A stretch of 64,000 bases of DNA from Sinohyriopsis cumingii (lineage: Eukaryota > Mollusca > Bivalvia > Unionida > Unionidae), in the NCBI GenBank assembly GCA_028554795.2, contig CM068838.1, forward strand, positions 129,615,428 to 129,679,427. The letters are read 5' to 3'. The notes under the pieces were generated by a model. It worked only from the letters and a program-made list of their open reading frames with translations. It ran no database searches and was not told the origin of the DNA. This document shows positions 35,540-47,500 of this stretch, in pieces. The translations under genes and the position numbers were made by a program. Positions within the stretch are counted from its first letter, which is position 1; each line of letters begins with the position of its first letter.

Positions 35540-37010
35540 CTTACTGTGACCTCAATGTTTTCCTTTTTGACACATAAATCAATAGGTTTCTTCTTACCCC
35601 AAGTGCAAGTCATCCTAAAAGTTTAGACAAGAAACTTAGTCTAGAATTAGTGATGTGCTTAAAGCACTCCTCTTTTTCTTTGGATCGCCATAACCTTGAA
35701 CTTTTGATATCCAAACTGAAAGTCTCTTTCCTTACCCCATGTAGAAGCCCTACACAAAGTCTTGTCACAGTATGTATTGTAAAGTCTTCTGACACAATAA
35801 TATTGACCCTTGACCCAGGTGCTGGACTTGTTACCAAAAAGGTGAGGGTTTGATTCAATACCATCATACTAGTTCAGAATAGCTACCATGGCATGTCCTT
35901 GGGAAAGGCACTTTATTCCACTTGCATCAATATAACCTTCAAAATGTTGCAGTTCTATAAAACATCAATGACCAAACCAATCTACCGTAACCAATTGCAA
36001 GCCATTCACAAGCCTCATCAAAGCACTGGATCTAGAATTGAAATTATTGTACAGAGATCTTTAGATACCAAAATCGATAGACTGCTTCTTTACCTCAAGT
36101 ACAAGACATCCACAAGTTTTGATAATGTATGTGCTCTAGAACCTGTTACTGTACAACTATAAAAATTTTCAGTTAGTCATTGTGACAACGAACTTGACCT
36201 TTTGACCTCAAAGTTGATGAGATGTTTCCTTACTCTGCATGCAAGTTACCCAAAGTTTGGTTGAGGCATCTGTCAAGAATTAAAGTTGTTTTTTTTGTTA
36301 AAACTGTTGTTTTTTTCTTTAAGTTTGAGACACGATGACCATGGTCTTTAACATTTTGACATTATTAACAGTAGGCTTTTATTCATAAAGTTTTGTCTTG
36401 TTTCAGTCAGTGACCTTTTGACCCCTATTCAATAAGCTGCTTCCATATCCCAAATGTAATCCAACCAACGTTTAGCCAGAGTATATGCACTAGAGTGAAA
36501 TAACTTGTCTTCTTTGGGTAAAAATGACCTTGATTTCTTACCTTTATTTTTATGGTTCAAAGGCTCCTTCCTAACACCACTTGCAAGCAATCCACAAAGC
36601 TGGGTCAATGTATGCTGCATAGATCTAAGTTACAGTACAGAAACCAATTTTCACATTTCAGTCAGAGTGAGTTTCATCTTTAAATATTTGACCCCCACAT
36701 TAATAGGATACTACCTTACCTAAGAGATAGCCATCAAGAAAGTTTAATCAAGACATGTCATCAAAAATTAAAGTCGTTGTGCAAAACTATGTTTTGCCTT
36801 TGAGTAAGTGATCTGGACCTTTTAACTTTTGACTGCAAAATTGATAAACTACTTCCTGTCCCCATGTGCAAATCATCAATAAAGTCTGAGATCTGTGATC
36901 TAGAACTAAGTTATTATCAAAACAAAAACAGATATGCACAGATGGATGAAATGAAGGACAGCAAAACATGATACACATTATGCAACAGGTCATTTTACCT
37001 GTCAAACTGA
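35540..37010. repeat. diverged tandem array, about 130-bp period
   Basis: About nine to eleven degenerate units, each with TGACCTT or GACCCTT, a TTTTGAC..CAAAATTGAT-like block, CTTCCTTACCC, ATGTGCAAGTCATCCA, and AAAGTTTG near the end. The units are too diverged for an exact boundary. The same motif order reappears at 48930-49350. Confidence 0.55.
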
Positions 37011-37325
37011 ATGCAGACCAAATAAAGAATAAACAGTAAACAAAAGATCAAACAGAATGCAGAATGAAAAACAAATGCAAACTAAAATGAAAACAAAATG
37101 ATAAATGCACTCTGAAGAAAACAGCAAAAACAAATGACACACACAATGCTGAATGCTAAATGAGACATTTTACGTCTGGATCTGACAAGAGCTTGCTTTC
37201 AAGCTTCCCAAAAATCCTTCACTTTTGATAAGCCAAATCAGATTCTTTACTCTGACAATTTTTCACCCATTATAAACTGTGGCATTGTTCTTGCCAAGAC
37301 AGATATAAACAACTACCACTGATGT

Positions 37326-37566
37326 TGTTTTTAGTTTAATGCCATTTCTTTGCACAAGAAAGGCTATACATGGCGGCCAGTATAACTGGTGAAGGAAGAA
37401 CCCAGGAAACTCTGGTAAGAACCACCAATCCATGGGAAGCTACTCACAAACCTTCACACATTCCCATATTGGCAAAGCCCAAGACTCGAACCTGTGCTGA
37501 AAGAGGTAAGATGGTAGTAATCAGTAAAGGCAAGCAATTTAGACCACTTGACCACCTGAGGCCCCC
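37326..37566 (-). mobile_element. tRNA-derived SINE, family 1, copy with target duplication
   Basis: Full-length family-1 member with GGCTATACATGGCGGCCAGT and a B box that reads AGGTTCGAGTCTTGG on the minus strand. It is flanked by AACTACCACTGATGT (37311-37325) and AACTAACCTCTGATGT (37567-37582), a target-site duplication with small changes. Confidence 0.8.
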
Positions 37567-37750
37567 AACTAACCTCTGATGTGATTATGTTAAAACCACT
37601 GGTTATATTTATACTATTTTTATATGAAAATATTAAATTATGCGACCATTATTCTACAACTATATTTTAACACTAAAAATGACTGCAATTATATTTTTAC
37701 TTGTAATTTAATTCATCTCTTTTGATTTTGTGCGTTTGCTACATTTTTAA

Positions 37751-37985
37751 GGGGCCCCAGATGGCTATGTGATCTAAGTGCTTGCTTTTACAAATCACAG
37801 CCACCACACACCTGTCTGCATGGGTTAATCTCTGGCTCAAGCAATGAGGGTGTGTGAGAAAGCTTGCCGGTAGCTTCCTAAGGGTAGGTGGTTCTTCCTG
37901 GGGAGTTTCCCAGGTTCTTCCTCCATCAAATATACTGGCTGCCATGTATAGCTTATCATGTGCCACAAAATGATGTTAAACTGAC
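37751..37985 (+). mobile_element. tRNA-derived SINE, family 1, opposite orientation
   Basis: The same family in the reverse direction: the head GGGGCCCCAGATGGCTATGT is at the left and the tail region ATGTATAGCTTATCATGTG is at the right. It faces the copy at 37326-37566 head to head 185 bp away, an inverted pair that a transcript could fold upon. Confidence 0.75.
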
Positions 37986-38347
37986 AAAACTAAACACAGC
38001 TATTTATTAATGCACCCAAGACACAATCCAAAAGCAAACTTCCCTCCCTCTGACATTCTTGGAAATGGAAAATCCAATTTGGAAATATGCATTTCCATTT
38101 GATTGTAAATCAATGAAAAGGAAATGAAATAATGACTGGAATTGATAAATACCAAATTAGAACCTACATCTAAGACATTCAATGAAAAATTATCAGATGA
38201 AATGCAAATGTGAATAGAATGCAAGCAAAAAGGAAATGATATAAATATGCTGAATGCAGTTCAAATGTAAAGGAAATGCACACCGAATGCAGACTTGAAT
38301 AAACTGACCCATTTCCATGCTATTATTTTCTGGCAGGCATAAAATAC

Positions 38348-38408
38348 CTTCATACAAGGATGCTGTCAATGCTTCTTTGCTTGAATGCATAAAACAACTG
38401 GAAGATAC
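38348..38408 (-). CDS. tentative exon 4 of the module-repeat protein
   Basis: A 61-nt minus-strand segment between an AG (38410-38409, GGCAATTCAG) and a GTATTT donor (38347-38346). It enters in phase 0 and leaves in phase 1, exactly what the exons at 59036-59586 (phase 0 out) and 34653-35023 (phase 1 in) require. It encodes VSSSCFMHSSKEALTASLYE, whose C.xH motif resembles CLTHH and CMYHS in the two first-half exons. It is much shorter than those (166 and 211 nt) and has no LQY, so it may be a chance fit. Other donors downstream, in low-complexity sequence, are possible. Confidence 0.35.
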
Positions 38409-39726
38409 CTGAATTGCCTATATGAGCCATCCCACATAAAATAAGAGGCAAGTAATGGAGGCAACCTTTTTACTATGCGAAGTGTCCTGTGATGATGTTA
38501 TGGCTGAGCAGGTCTTGGATATATTAAATGCAAGAGTACATCAGAATGCACAGATGCACGTATATATGTAACTATTTAGAAATGTTTAATGACACCTCAG
38601 CAAAGATTGACTATATGATGCCCACAAAGAATAAAGTTTGAAATATGCAGAAATGAAGAACTGCACACAAACTTTAAGATATTGTTACCCTTCCAAAAAA
38701 CTGCAAACATACAGAAAAGAGCAGTAATGCTGGAAGAATGTATGCATTTATAAACAATTACAACAAAATAATTCAAAGGGTATAACTCTACAAAAAATCA
38801 CCAGAGGGTACACAAGTTCATCTCGTGTCCACAATGTCTGCCAAGTTTTAGACAATCCCTGAAAAGGTATTGGACAAATTGCATAATAAATGTATTATGC
38901 AGTAATGATTTCTACATACATTTAATGTCAAAAAAGAATAATAATAGTGGGAAAACAGGACACACTGCACAATCCTGGATGGCTATGCAGTTCTGAGTAT
39001 TAGCTTATACTGGACACATATGCACCTTTTCTAGATAAACTACCAAATTCAAGCATTTAACAAGTGACATGTTCCTTGTATTCAACAAGGTGCTTTCAAT
39101 GATTATCTATTCATTACAAGCATCTTACCAGACGCAGTTAGCAAGGTTTTATAATGGTGGAGCTCATATTTTCTGTATTTGGGGTTAAAATATGATACAC
39201 ATGACATAGTGCAAATGTCATCAAAACGTGATTGGTGTTGTTGTGCTGCTATGGAAGATAACTGTAAATTAATTAACCTTTAATAAAAGGTATTTATCAT
39301 GCACATCTGCTGAAATGGTTTTTATTCACATATCGCATAAAAATGGCTCCCTATGAAATTACCCCCACCCCCCAACACACACACACTTAAGAAAAGTATA
39401 CAGTGGAAATTTCCCCTTTTTGTGCAATTCAGGAGAAATCACTGGTAGATAAAATAAACAAAAAAAAGCAACAAAAAAACAATAATTTAAAGCCCAAAGA
39501 AGTTTAATAATAGTAAGAACCTCACAAATGCTGATGCAGGTATTACCAGGGATGGATGAGGAATCAAAACATCACATACTGTAAATGTTTCTTGTCTGAC
39601 TAGATGGTTAAGAGTGCTTCTTTGGCATTCTGAATCCAAGCTGAAAATCTGACAGCCATTTCTTGGATTCAAGATATAAGAGAAGACTATCATTTATCAT
39701 TTGATAAATGATTTTGCAAATACAAA

Positions 39727-40350
39727 GCGTTAGAGATATGGGATGATAGCTGGAAGGGTCAGCATGGTCGTTAGTAATATGGGACAACAGCTGGAAGGGT
39801 CAGCATAGTCTATAGTATTATGGGATGATAACTGGAAGGGTCAGCATGGTCCTTATTGATATGGACAATAATTGGAAGGGTCAGTATAGTCCATAGTATT
39901 ATGGGATGATAACTGGAAGGGTCAGCATGGTCCTTAGTTATATGGGACAATAGCTGGAACGGTCTGAATGGTCCTTACGTGATATGGGACAATAGCTGGA
40001 AGGGTTAGCATGGTCCTTAGAGATATGGGACAATAGCTGGAAGGGTTAGCATGGTCCTTAATGATATGGGACAATAGCTGGAAGGGTTAGCATGGTCCTT
40101 AGTGAGATGGGACAATAGCCGGAAGGGTTAGCACGGTCCTTAATGATATGGGACAATAGCTGGAAGGGTTAGCATGGTCCTTAATGATATGGGACAATAG
40201 CTGGAAGGGTTAGCATTGTCCTTATTGATATGGGACAATAGCTGAAACGGTCAGCATTGTCCTTATTGATATGGGACAATAGCTGAAAGGGTCAGCATGG
40301 TCCTTAGTGATATGGAATGACAGCTAGAAGGATCAGCATGGTCCTTGCAA
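39727..40350. repeat. 41-bp minisatellite, about 15 units
   Basis: The unit is ATGGGACAATAGCTGGAAGG plus GTTAGCATGGTCCTTAATGAT. Early units alternate between CAATAGC and GATGATAACT variants. Confidence 0.85.
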
Positions 40351-41599
40351 GGTTTGGGTACTGGTACCACTGTTGCTTCCAACAATGATGGCTTGATTCA
40401 CCCGTTTCCCAAATCTAATTGAAAATGCAAAGTAGTGTATTTAGAGGAGTATCAAGTAAATGTTTGAGAAGTTGATAGTGGATTTTATCTGGTCAGGGGC
40501 TCAAACAGCAGAGTCTTGCAGTTCTCTAAGAGTTGATAGTTCACTGCAATCTTGAGCATTGTAAATAAGCAAATTTAACAGTTAAAGGGATCTTTCCTTT
40601 CAGCTTTTTAACCTAGCTGAAGTTTCCATAAGGGTTTTTTTAAGAATGTTTCTACAAATGTGTTTTAACTCAGCTATTGTTATGACATATTTATGAGATT
40701 TCTCACATGCTTGACACAGATACTATTTTTGTTACCAATGATATTTTGTACCATATTACGTACTGATTTAACAGAGGAACAAGAGTTCAACCTAGAGGAT
40801 TTAACTCAGTATAAGGGATTTATTCAAGTTTTCAGCTGTTAGATTGGCAATGAAACCTTTACGCACCTATTCACTGCTGGCACCTCTGAAAACAACATCA
40901 AACTATGGTTTTCTGACTTTCTTTAGGAAATGATGACATTTTTTAGTACTGAATGCCCAATAACATGGAGCATTTTCATAAATAAAAGTATCAAATGCAC
41001 AATTTTTTCAAAATGACAAAATCACATGAACATGTTTACCTTAAGTTAATGATGTCTGCCAATTTTTAACACAGACCATGGAAAGATGTTATAATCGATG
41101 ACTGTATACACTTTACACGCAAGCCCAACATTATTATATGCCCATGTCTTATTCATAAGTAACAAGTCAGTCGTAAGTTACCCAATTCAAATTCTATTGT
41201 TTTGTTACTTGCTGAAAGAAGATTCCCACTTACCAGTACCTGTGGCTTGTGCTTGAGTACTTTGCATACAGGTGCAGATAAAGGAACTGAATTTTACTCC
41301 TTTATTCCTTGGCAACATATTTTTCTTGTGCATCTGGTTCAGTGTATACTGGTAGAGAGAAAACCATCGACTGTCATGAACAAAACATTTTGTTATTTCT
41401 TTCTCTGCACATGGCTCCTCCTTGGACTAAAAATAAAAAATTTAACCATTAAAAAAAAAAATAACAAAATGATAATATTCTGCTAAACTTAGCATTTCCT
41501 ACAGACCTTTAAAATGAGCATGATAAATAGTCACTATGATGAGCACCTGAAATGCATAGTGGGAGTCATTGGGACACCTGAAACAAACTCTCTCAGGTC
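40351..41599. other. intron, nothing definable
   Basis: AT-rich intronic DNA of the minus-strand gene. No exon, SINE or inverted repeat was recognised. Confidence 0.5.
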
Positions 41600-41610
41600 A
41601 GAAAGACTCG

Positions 41611-41851
41611 TTGTTGTCGTTGTGGGGTTTAATGCCATTTTTCAGCACATGATAGGCTATGCATGGTGGCCAGTATTAATGGTGGAGGAAGCGCCCAGAA
41701 AAACCCCGGAAAGAACCACTGACCCACGAGAAGCTACTGGCAAGCTTTTTCACATACCCACATTGGCTGAATCCGAGACTCGAATCGCCACAGACAGAGG
41801 TGAGATGGCAGTGATCCATAATGGAGAGCTCTTTAGCCCACTTGGGGCCCC
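41611..41851 (-). mobile_element. tRNA-derived SINE, family 1, well preserved
   Basis: Close to the complete copy at 17878-18130, with the same (CAA)n-type tail and tRNA-like head. It is flanked by AGAAAGACTCG (41600-41610) and AGAAGGACTCG (41852-41862), a target-site duplication with one mismatch. It lies 28 bp from the start of a Tigger-like element. Confidence 0.85.
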
Positions 41852-41879
41852 AGAAGGACTCGTACAAAGCATACTAATA

Positions 41880-44048
41880 CACCGCTCCCTCGATAACTCG
41901 CACCTGGATAACTCGCGATCTCGCTTATAACGCGGTGTCCATATTGGCTCCCGATTTTTTCAGAGAAAATGTATTTAAGATATCTTTAAAAAAATGCTGA
42001 ACGTGAAAAAATTATAAGAACTGGTAAATTTAACCTTGATACATTGCTTGTTTTATCATCGAAAACGGTGATTAATGCCTGTAAAAATAGAATCCATATT
42101 TTTAAATTTGCAAGTTCTAAATAAGAATTAATTTCAGAGATCTTGAAAACGCTTAATTACGTGTATTTGGACGCCAATTTTTGATCTGGGATGCAGAAAA
42201 TCACTGAGGCGGGAGTCCTCTGTACACATGTAATAGGTGCACGGAAAAATTCAAAGATTTGCCAGTCCTGTTTCAGCCACCTGCTTTGCGGGAAAATGTG
42301 TTGGTCAGTTAGCTGTGCTGATATTTACAATGAATAATTCAGTGACTGAAAGACTCCTTGGTGTACATACATGTTGCCATTTTATAAGAGTACATAAAAA
42401 AGAACATGATGCAATAGCTAGGCGGCTAGTTCAAAGGCTTTGACTGACAGCCGGGTGAGAAAATGTACCGATATTTAGTGATTGAATTCAGAGGCAGAAA
42501 GACCCAGTTTTAAAATCCTAGCGAGACCTCTGTTTAAAGATATCATATATTATGTAAGTTTTTACGATAAATAGTTGTCAGTGTACTGTAAATAAACAGT
42601 CTGGTGAAATAGTGATCAATGAAAACTTATGGTAAATGCTAACAGGTGGCAACAGAGAAGGAAATAAACACCAATTAAACGCCTTCCTGTGTGAAAGTCA
42701 TGTTCTAATCCTTTAATTCCGTTTCAGTGTAAACATTATAATCGCAACATATCATGTTCATTGAAAACATGAGAAGAGTCAATCGACCGTCACATTGAAA
42801 CCCGTGAGTACTTCTGTGAGAACCTAATTACATGCCGGCTTTGTTTTGATCAACAACTTGGGGAAGTGTTTGTTGCATTAAAAAATCAATTACAAGAGAC
42901 CTGGGGTGCTGGATTAAGGGTCTTGGAGCTGCCTTTGACGTAAAGCAAAACAGTAACAGAGACAGCGACGATGATAGTGACTTTGAAGGTTTCAGTGAAA
43001 CTTTTGTCATTAATGCCGAGGCTGTTTGGGAGAAATTCGTACAGACTCATGGTCCTGAGATGGGCGTTTCTCTTGATGATATGGAGGAGTGGATTTGTGC
43101 TGACAATGATTGCCCCACAGCCGAATACATGTCAGATGAAACAATAATTAATTCTATAACGAACAAATTTGCAGCAGAAGACGATTCTAACTGGAGTACA
43201 ACAAGTGTTGAAAGTGATACAGACACAGATGTTGCACCACCTCCCCCCTCTGCACAGGAAGCAATCAAATCTTTTGATATTGCCATAAGGTGGCTGGAGA
43301 CTCAAAAAGTTGACTATGTAAAGCTTATGCAGTTGAGACATCTGACGGATTTTGCTCGGCGGCAGAGAAACCAAGGAGTAACACACAAAAAAAATTAACT
43401 GATTTTTTTTCAAAAAGTCAATTGACATTTGTCAAGCCTGGCACGAACGGCAAGTATTAACTTGTTCTAATTTATGTTGTTTTAAATTTGTAGACCAATT
43501 AAATATGTTAGTACTGATTAACCTTTGTTTTTTGTTTTCCATTTTACTTCTATTGCAATCAAATCTATCGTTTGACCGACACTGTTTCTCGAAAAGAGTC
43601 GATCTTTTGTATATAAAAAAACGTCTAATTTGGATCAAACAATAAAACTAGAATGTATCCAATTCAACATAAAAATTAGTGACATAGTACACAATGTGTG
43701 GAGTGGTACACATGTTAAGCGAACGGAAACCACGTGGAATAATGTTTTTGATGATCACCTCAATATACTGTAATTTATCCTGAAATTAATGTTGTTCTAT
43801 GAGGAAATAATAAATAAAGTACACCATTATGAAGAGATATTTATTCACAGTTAATCTCAGCACGATTATAAAGTGAGTATTCAACACTATAATCTGCCTA
43901 CCACCCACCTCCTTATTTTTCCTTTATGTCCTCGATCACTTTATTGGTTTTGGGCTTATTTTATAGGTCTGTCGATAACTCGCGCCTCACTTATAATGCA
44001 GTCGATGTTTCTGGACCCCGATGTGCGCGAGTTATCGAGGGAGTGGTG
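41880..44048 (+). mobile_element. second type of Tigger/pogo-like DNA transposon
   Basis: A 2169-bp element flanked by TA (41878-41879 and 44049-44050). Its terminal inverted repeats read CACCGCTCCCTCGATAACTC and CACCACTCCCTCGATAACTC, followed by GC and subterminal copies of GATAACTCGC and CTTATAA. The end sequence differs from the 31613 element, so it is another family. Only the C-terminal part of a transposase is readable (42850-43398), and the upstream half of the element has no transposase resemblance, so an internal deletion is likely. Confidence 0.8.
42850..43398 (+). pseudogene. probable C-terminal remnant of a Tigger-type transposase
   Basis: Open for 183 codons from after a TGA at 42847-42849 to a TAA at 43396-43398. 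It has an acidic stretch (RDSDDDSDFEGF), EAVWEKFVQTHG, LDDMEEWICADNDCPTAEYM, a second acidic/proline run (ESDTDTDVAPPPPSAQ) and a helical end IKSFDIAIRWLETQ with RHLTDFARRQRNQ. Acidic spacers followed by an EAIKSL....R.LE-type helix are typical of Tigger/CENP-B-like C-termini. There is no DDE core in front of it. The assignment rests on these features and its location inside the inverted repeats. Confidence 0.6.
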
Positions 44049-44344
44049 TATATGAAGTAATAAAGACAGACACATATTTTCAGACAAGACTTCTATATCT
44101 GAACCACCCATGCAAAATGTCTGTTATAAGACAAAAGGATTTAAGATTTCATATATAGGGAGTTCATATATATGGAGTGATAGAGATTCTGCCAGTACTT
44201 TATCCAAAGTAAGGAGCTCACTATTTTGCGTAAAAATAAGGGGGTAGATGGAAAAAAGAGGGGCAGGAGGGAGTAACTGTAATTCAGCATTTACCTAACA
44301 CTTAAACATCCTTCTCTCTTTCTTCCTCTTCCACTCTGTTAAAA

Positions 44345-44506
44345 TTCAGCTGAAATCAAAATCTTTATAAAAAAAATGTTGCCTCTAGTTGTAAATTCAT
44401 TAGTCTGTTGATTGTTTCCGAGTTTGATCTGATCCTTATCTGAATATTGTAATGTGCCGAGAACCTCCTTTCACAATCTGCTGTCTGATGTAGCATATGC
44501 ATAGCT
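44345..44506 (-). pseudogene. hAT transposase C-terminal relic
   Basis: The minus frame gives MLHQTADCERRFSAHYNIQI and RIRSNSETINRLMNL. The ADCERRFS..N.I..R.R....L..LM pattern is the conserved end of the hAT dimerisation domain. Only about 50 codons remain. It differs from the HSN-type relics at 18 and 31 kb and therefore comes from another hAT branch. Confidence 0.55.
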
Positions 44507-44509
44507 ATT

Positions 44510-47500
44510 TCTCAAAACCCAATGCATTGCGGCAGGGGACCTAATCCATTCCACTCTGCACCATGTTAACATTCAACAGTGGAATAAAGAATACAGATGC
44601 ATCACCACAGCACCTTCGCAGGCGAACAAATGGTAACTCCATTACTGCTTGACATCTGAACAGCCAATTAATGAAGACCACCCATGAAAAGACTGAGATG
44701 TTAAGAGTGATTTATTAAGAGTGATTTACAACCAGATACCATTTGAAAAATCAGTCAGCTTTATTCTAATTAATATATTTGGATGGTTAAAAAAATTATT
44801 TCAAAACTCTTGTATATTCAGTACATATTTCAAAAAGACAAACTCACTTCTTTTGCAATAATTGCATGCTTTTATTGAAATCATAACAAGCTTTTGATTA
44901 ACTTGACGATGGGCAGACAATATTGAGCTGCTCTTTGATCAGCATAAATTTATCCTACTGTTAAAAAGGACAAGTAATCCATGAGATATGGACAATTAAA
45001 TTCCAATCGCTTCTGCCTAAAATAACAACCAAACAGACAGAAAACACTGCAATGCGAATCACATGCTTAGTCCTAAAGCAGTACTGGCACAGTCATGAAG
45101 CTGAATACAAACAACTCTTAACTAGTTCAATTCTGACTGCATGTATACTGTAAGGGGTTGACCATTTAATTTATGGAGCTAGAATGTTCTTTCCTAGTGG
45201 GTAATTTTTTTCCTGTTATCACAAGATAAATTTGTTTCAACAAAAATAGGGAATGGAACAATGTCTTTTTTTACTTGAAATAAAAAAGGCAATTGTTTTA
45301 ATCTATTTATCTGATCCCCTTCCTTTGTCAATTTTATTGGTCTCTCCTAATAAGGTCTTGACTTCAGCAGACATTTACAAAACTCAAAGCAGTGAACATT
45401 GTCACCGTTATAAAATACTGTCAAGAATTAGCATCAAAAGATGATGTCAATTTCAGCAGTAGGAAATTAGAGTAAATAGAAAGAGGATGATTCTCAATGC
45501 CAAGTGCTGGTTGTACCAAAGTTTAAATGTTGTTGCCTCACTCATATTTCACACTTAAGAATCAAGAGCTATTAATGTAAGTAAACTTGAAATAAGTCTT
45601 ATGACAAGAACCATTTATTAATGAATGTGATTTTTAAATGGAGATATTAAAAGCTTTGAAGTTACATTTAGTTTTCTTACAACATAATCATAGATATATT
45701 TCTCACAAATATATTTCCCCTCCGGAAATGCCACCCATCTTATAGGGCCACTTTCCGGGTGTAGAATGGGCGGATGTATTAATATTGTCTTCAAGGCACT
45801 GGCATTAGCTAATGTCATGTAGAATTTGATTTGGCATTAGGTATCATACATAACTTGAAAACATTAATAATTAACTTAATAATTAACTGAATAATCAAGT
45901 GTTTTCCTCTGTATCATTAAGCAAGAAAATTGCTCCCAAAAGAGATAATGTAGATAAATTGGTGCCTGCCTCTCTCTCTCTCTTTCTCTGAAACTCTTTA
46001 TAGCATGCTTGCAGGAGTAATAAACTGTAGCCACACCAATATTATCAAGAATATGTACACTCTGTGGTGGTCACTGGATGCAACTCCACAAGAAAGTGTG
46101 GCGTGCTGAGCTATTTTCCAAAAGGCACCATGGCAACTCTCAGGATGCAAAAAAAGATGCCTGAAGGTTAATTTCTTAATCCTCCCCACTCTCTCTCTCC
46201 ACACCCACTGTGATGAGTGGGGTTTCAAAACAACACATGAGATGTACTGTAGCTTAGCCAGCTTGGACAAGTTAGAAAACTGTTTCTCATTGTTTATGTT
46301 ATGTACAATTTTCAACAGCTAACTGGTTTTGTCTCCTGGCTATCTCTGCTCCAAAATAAGATTATTTACTAACATAAGCTCCAATATTCTGATATACTTC
46401 TAAACTATACGAATGATCATCATCACTATCATTGGCCAGTAATGGCTGAATGAAGTCATCATCTGAAGATGAACCATGTCGGGTGTTCTCCCATTTGCTA
46501 AGATGGGACCTAATAAGGTCTTAAACTTCAATTACTGGATCTGGCTGAGGAGTGATCTGTTGGGGTCTTACGAACTGGCTGTGAAGAGGAGAGGATTTTG
46601 AAATGCATTAAGAAGACCCCATGGCAATGAGATTCCTGGATTAAGATTCGACTCTCCATGTCGAAGGCGGGACACCACCAAGGTGTTCCTCATGGGGTAT
46701 TCTTGAGGCAAATGAATTCAAAACGAAGTGCTGAACACCATGCCCAGACGAATGAAAAGCTAGGATGGAATGACATTGGATTTGTCACTTTTGACAAGGA
46801 ATCTGAGACAAAATCAACAGTGAAACATGGGATTGCATGTCATGCTACAAAAGGTTGCTCACGCCAACTCTGGCTTGGTCCTCCTCACACCTCACCCCAT
46901 ATGGCAACTGGAACTGATCTTGGGTTATCTGTGCTGAGCTTGGGTGCCCATATATGCTAGTGAAGATAGCCCAAACCTGGATTGGATTGGGCTGTGAATG
47001 AGCCTTTTTAATGTTTTCATGTGGAGAATTTTATATTAGCAAGAGCAACAGGATGTTAAGGGCAGGGACTCATCCATTTTATGGTGAAGTGTTAAAGTCT
47101 TCCTCACAGTGGGGTATTGGAAACAGGCAGTATGAGCATGTTGTAGTTCTCTTGGAAAGGTCCTTGGGATAAAAGACGGGTCAAAACTGGCAATTCTTAT
47201 ATTGTGTATTGTTCCTTGCTTTGGGAAACGAGTCCTTGCTAAGGAGAAAGGTTTGGAAAGAGTGTTTCCCCATTTTGAATGTATTGGTGTATGTCTTTGT
47301 TTCTACCTATAACTCTGGTCTTCCTGGCAATGACAATTAAGTTCAAAGATGCTTGGCTGTATGAGGTTTGCCTCTTTGGTGCCCTATTTCCTGATCTACT
47401 GTAAGTAGCAGTGGAATGTGAGGTTCAAAGATTGTGGATGTAATCTGAGGATGGTCTTGTGAGTCTTTTAACTGAAACAATATTGATAGAAAAGCATCTT

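Noticed and set aside
45998-46315. Minus-strand ORF containing LQYI as a module first-half exon
   Set aside because: Only the four-residue match. The C..H and W positions are absent and no suitable splice pair was seen.
46658-46960. 100-codon + strand ORF in the GC-richer part of the intron
   Set aside because: No recognisable domain, and no splice signals in agreement. It is possibly an old repeat relic.
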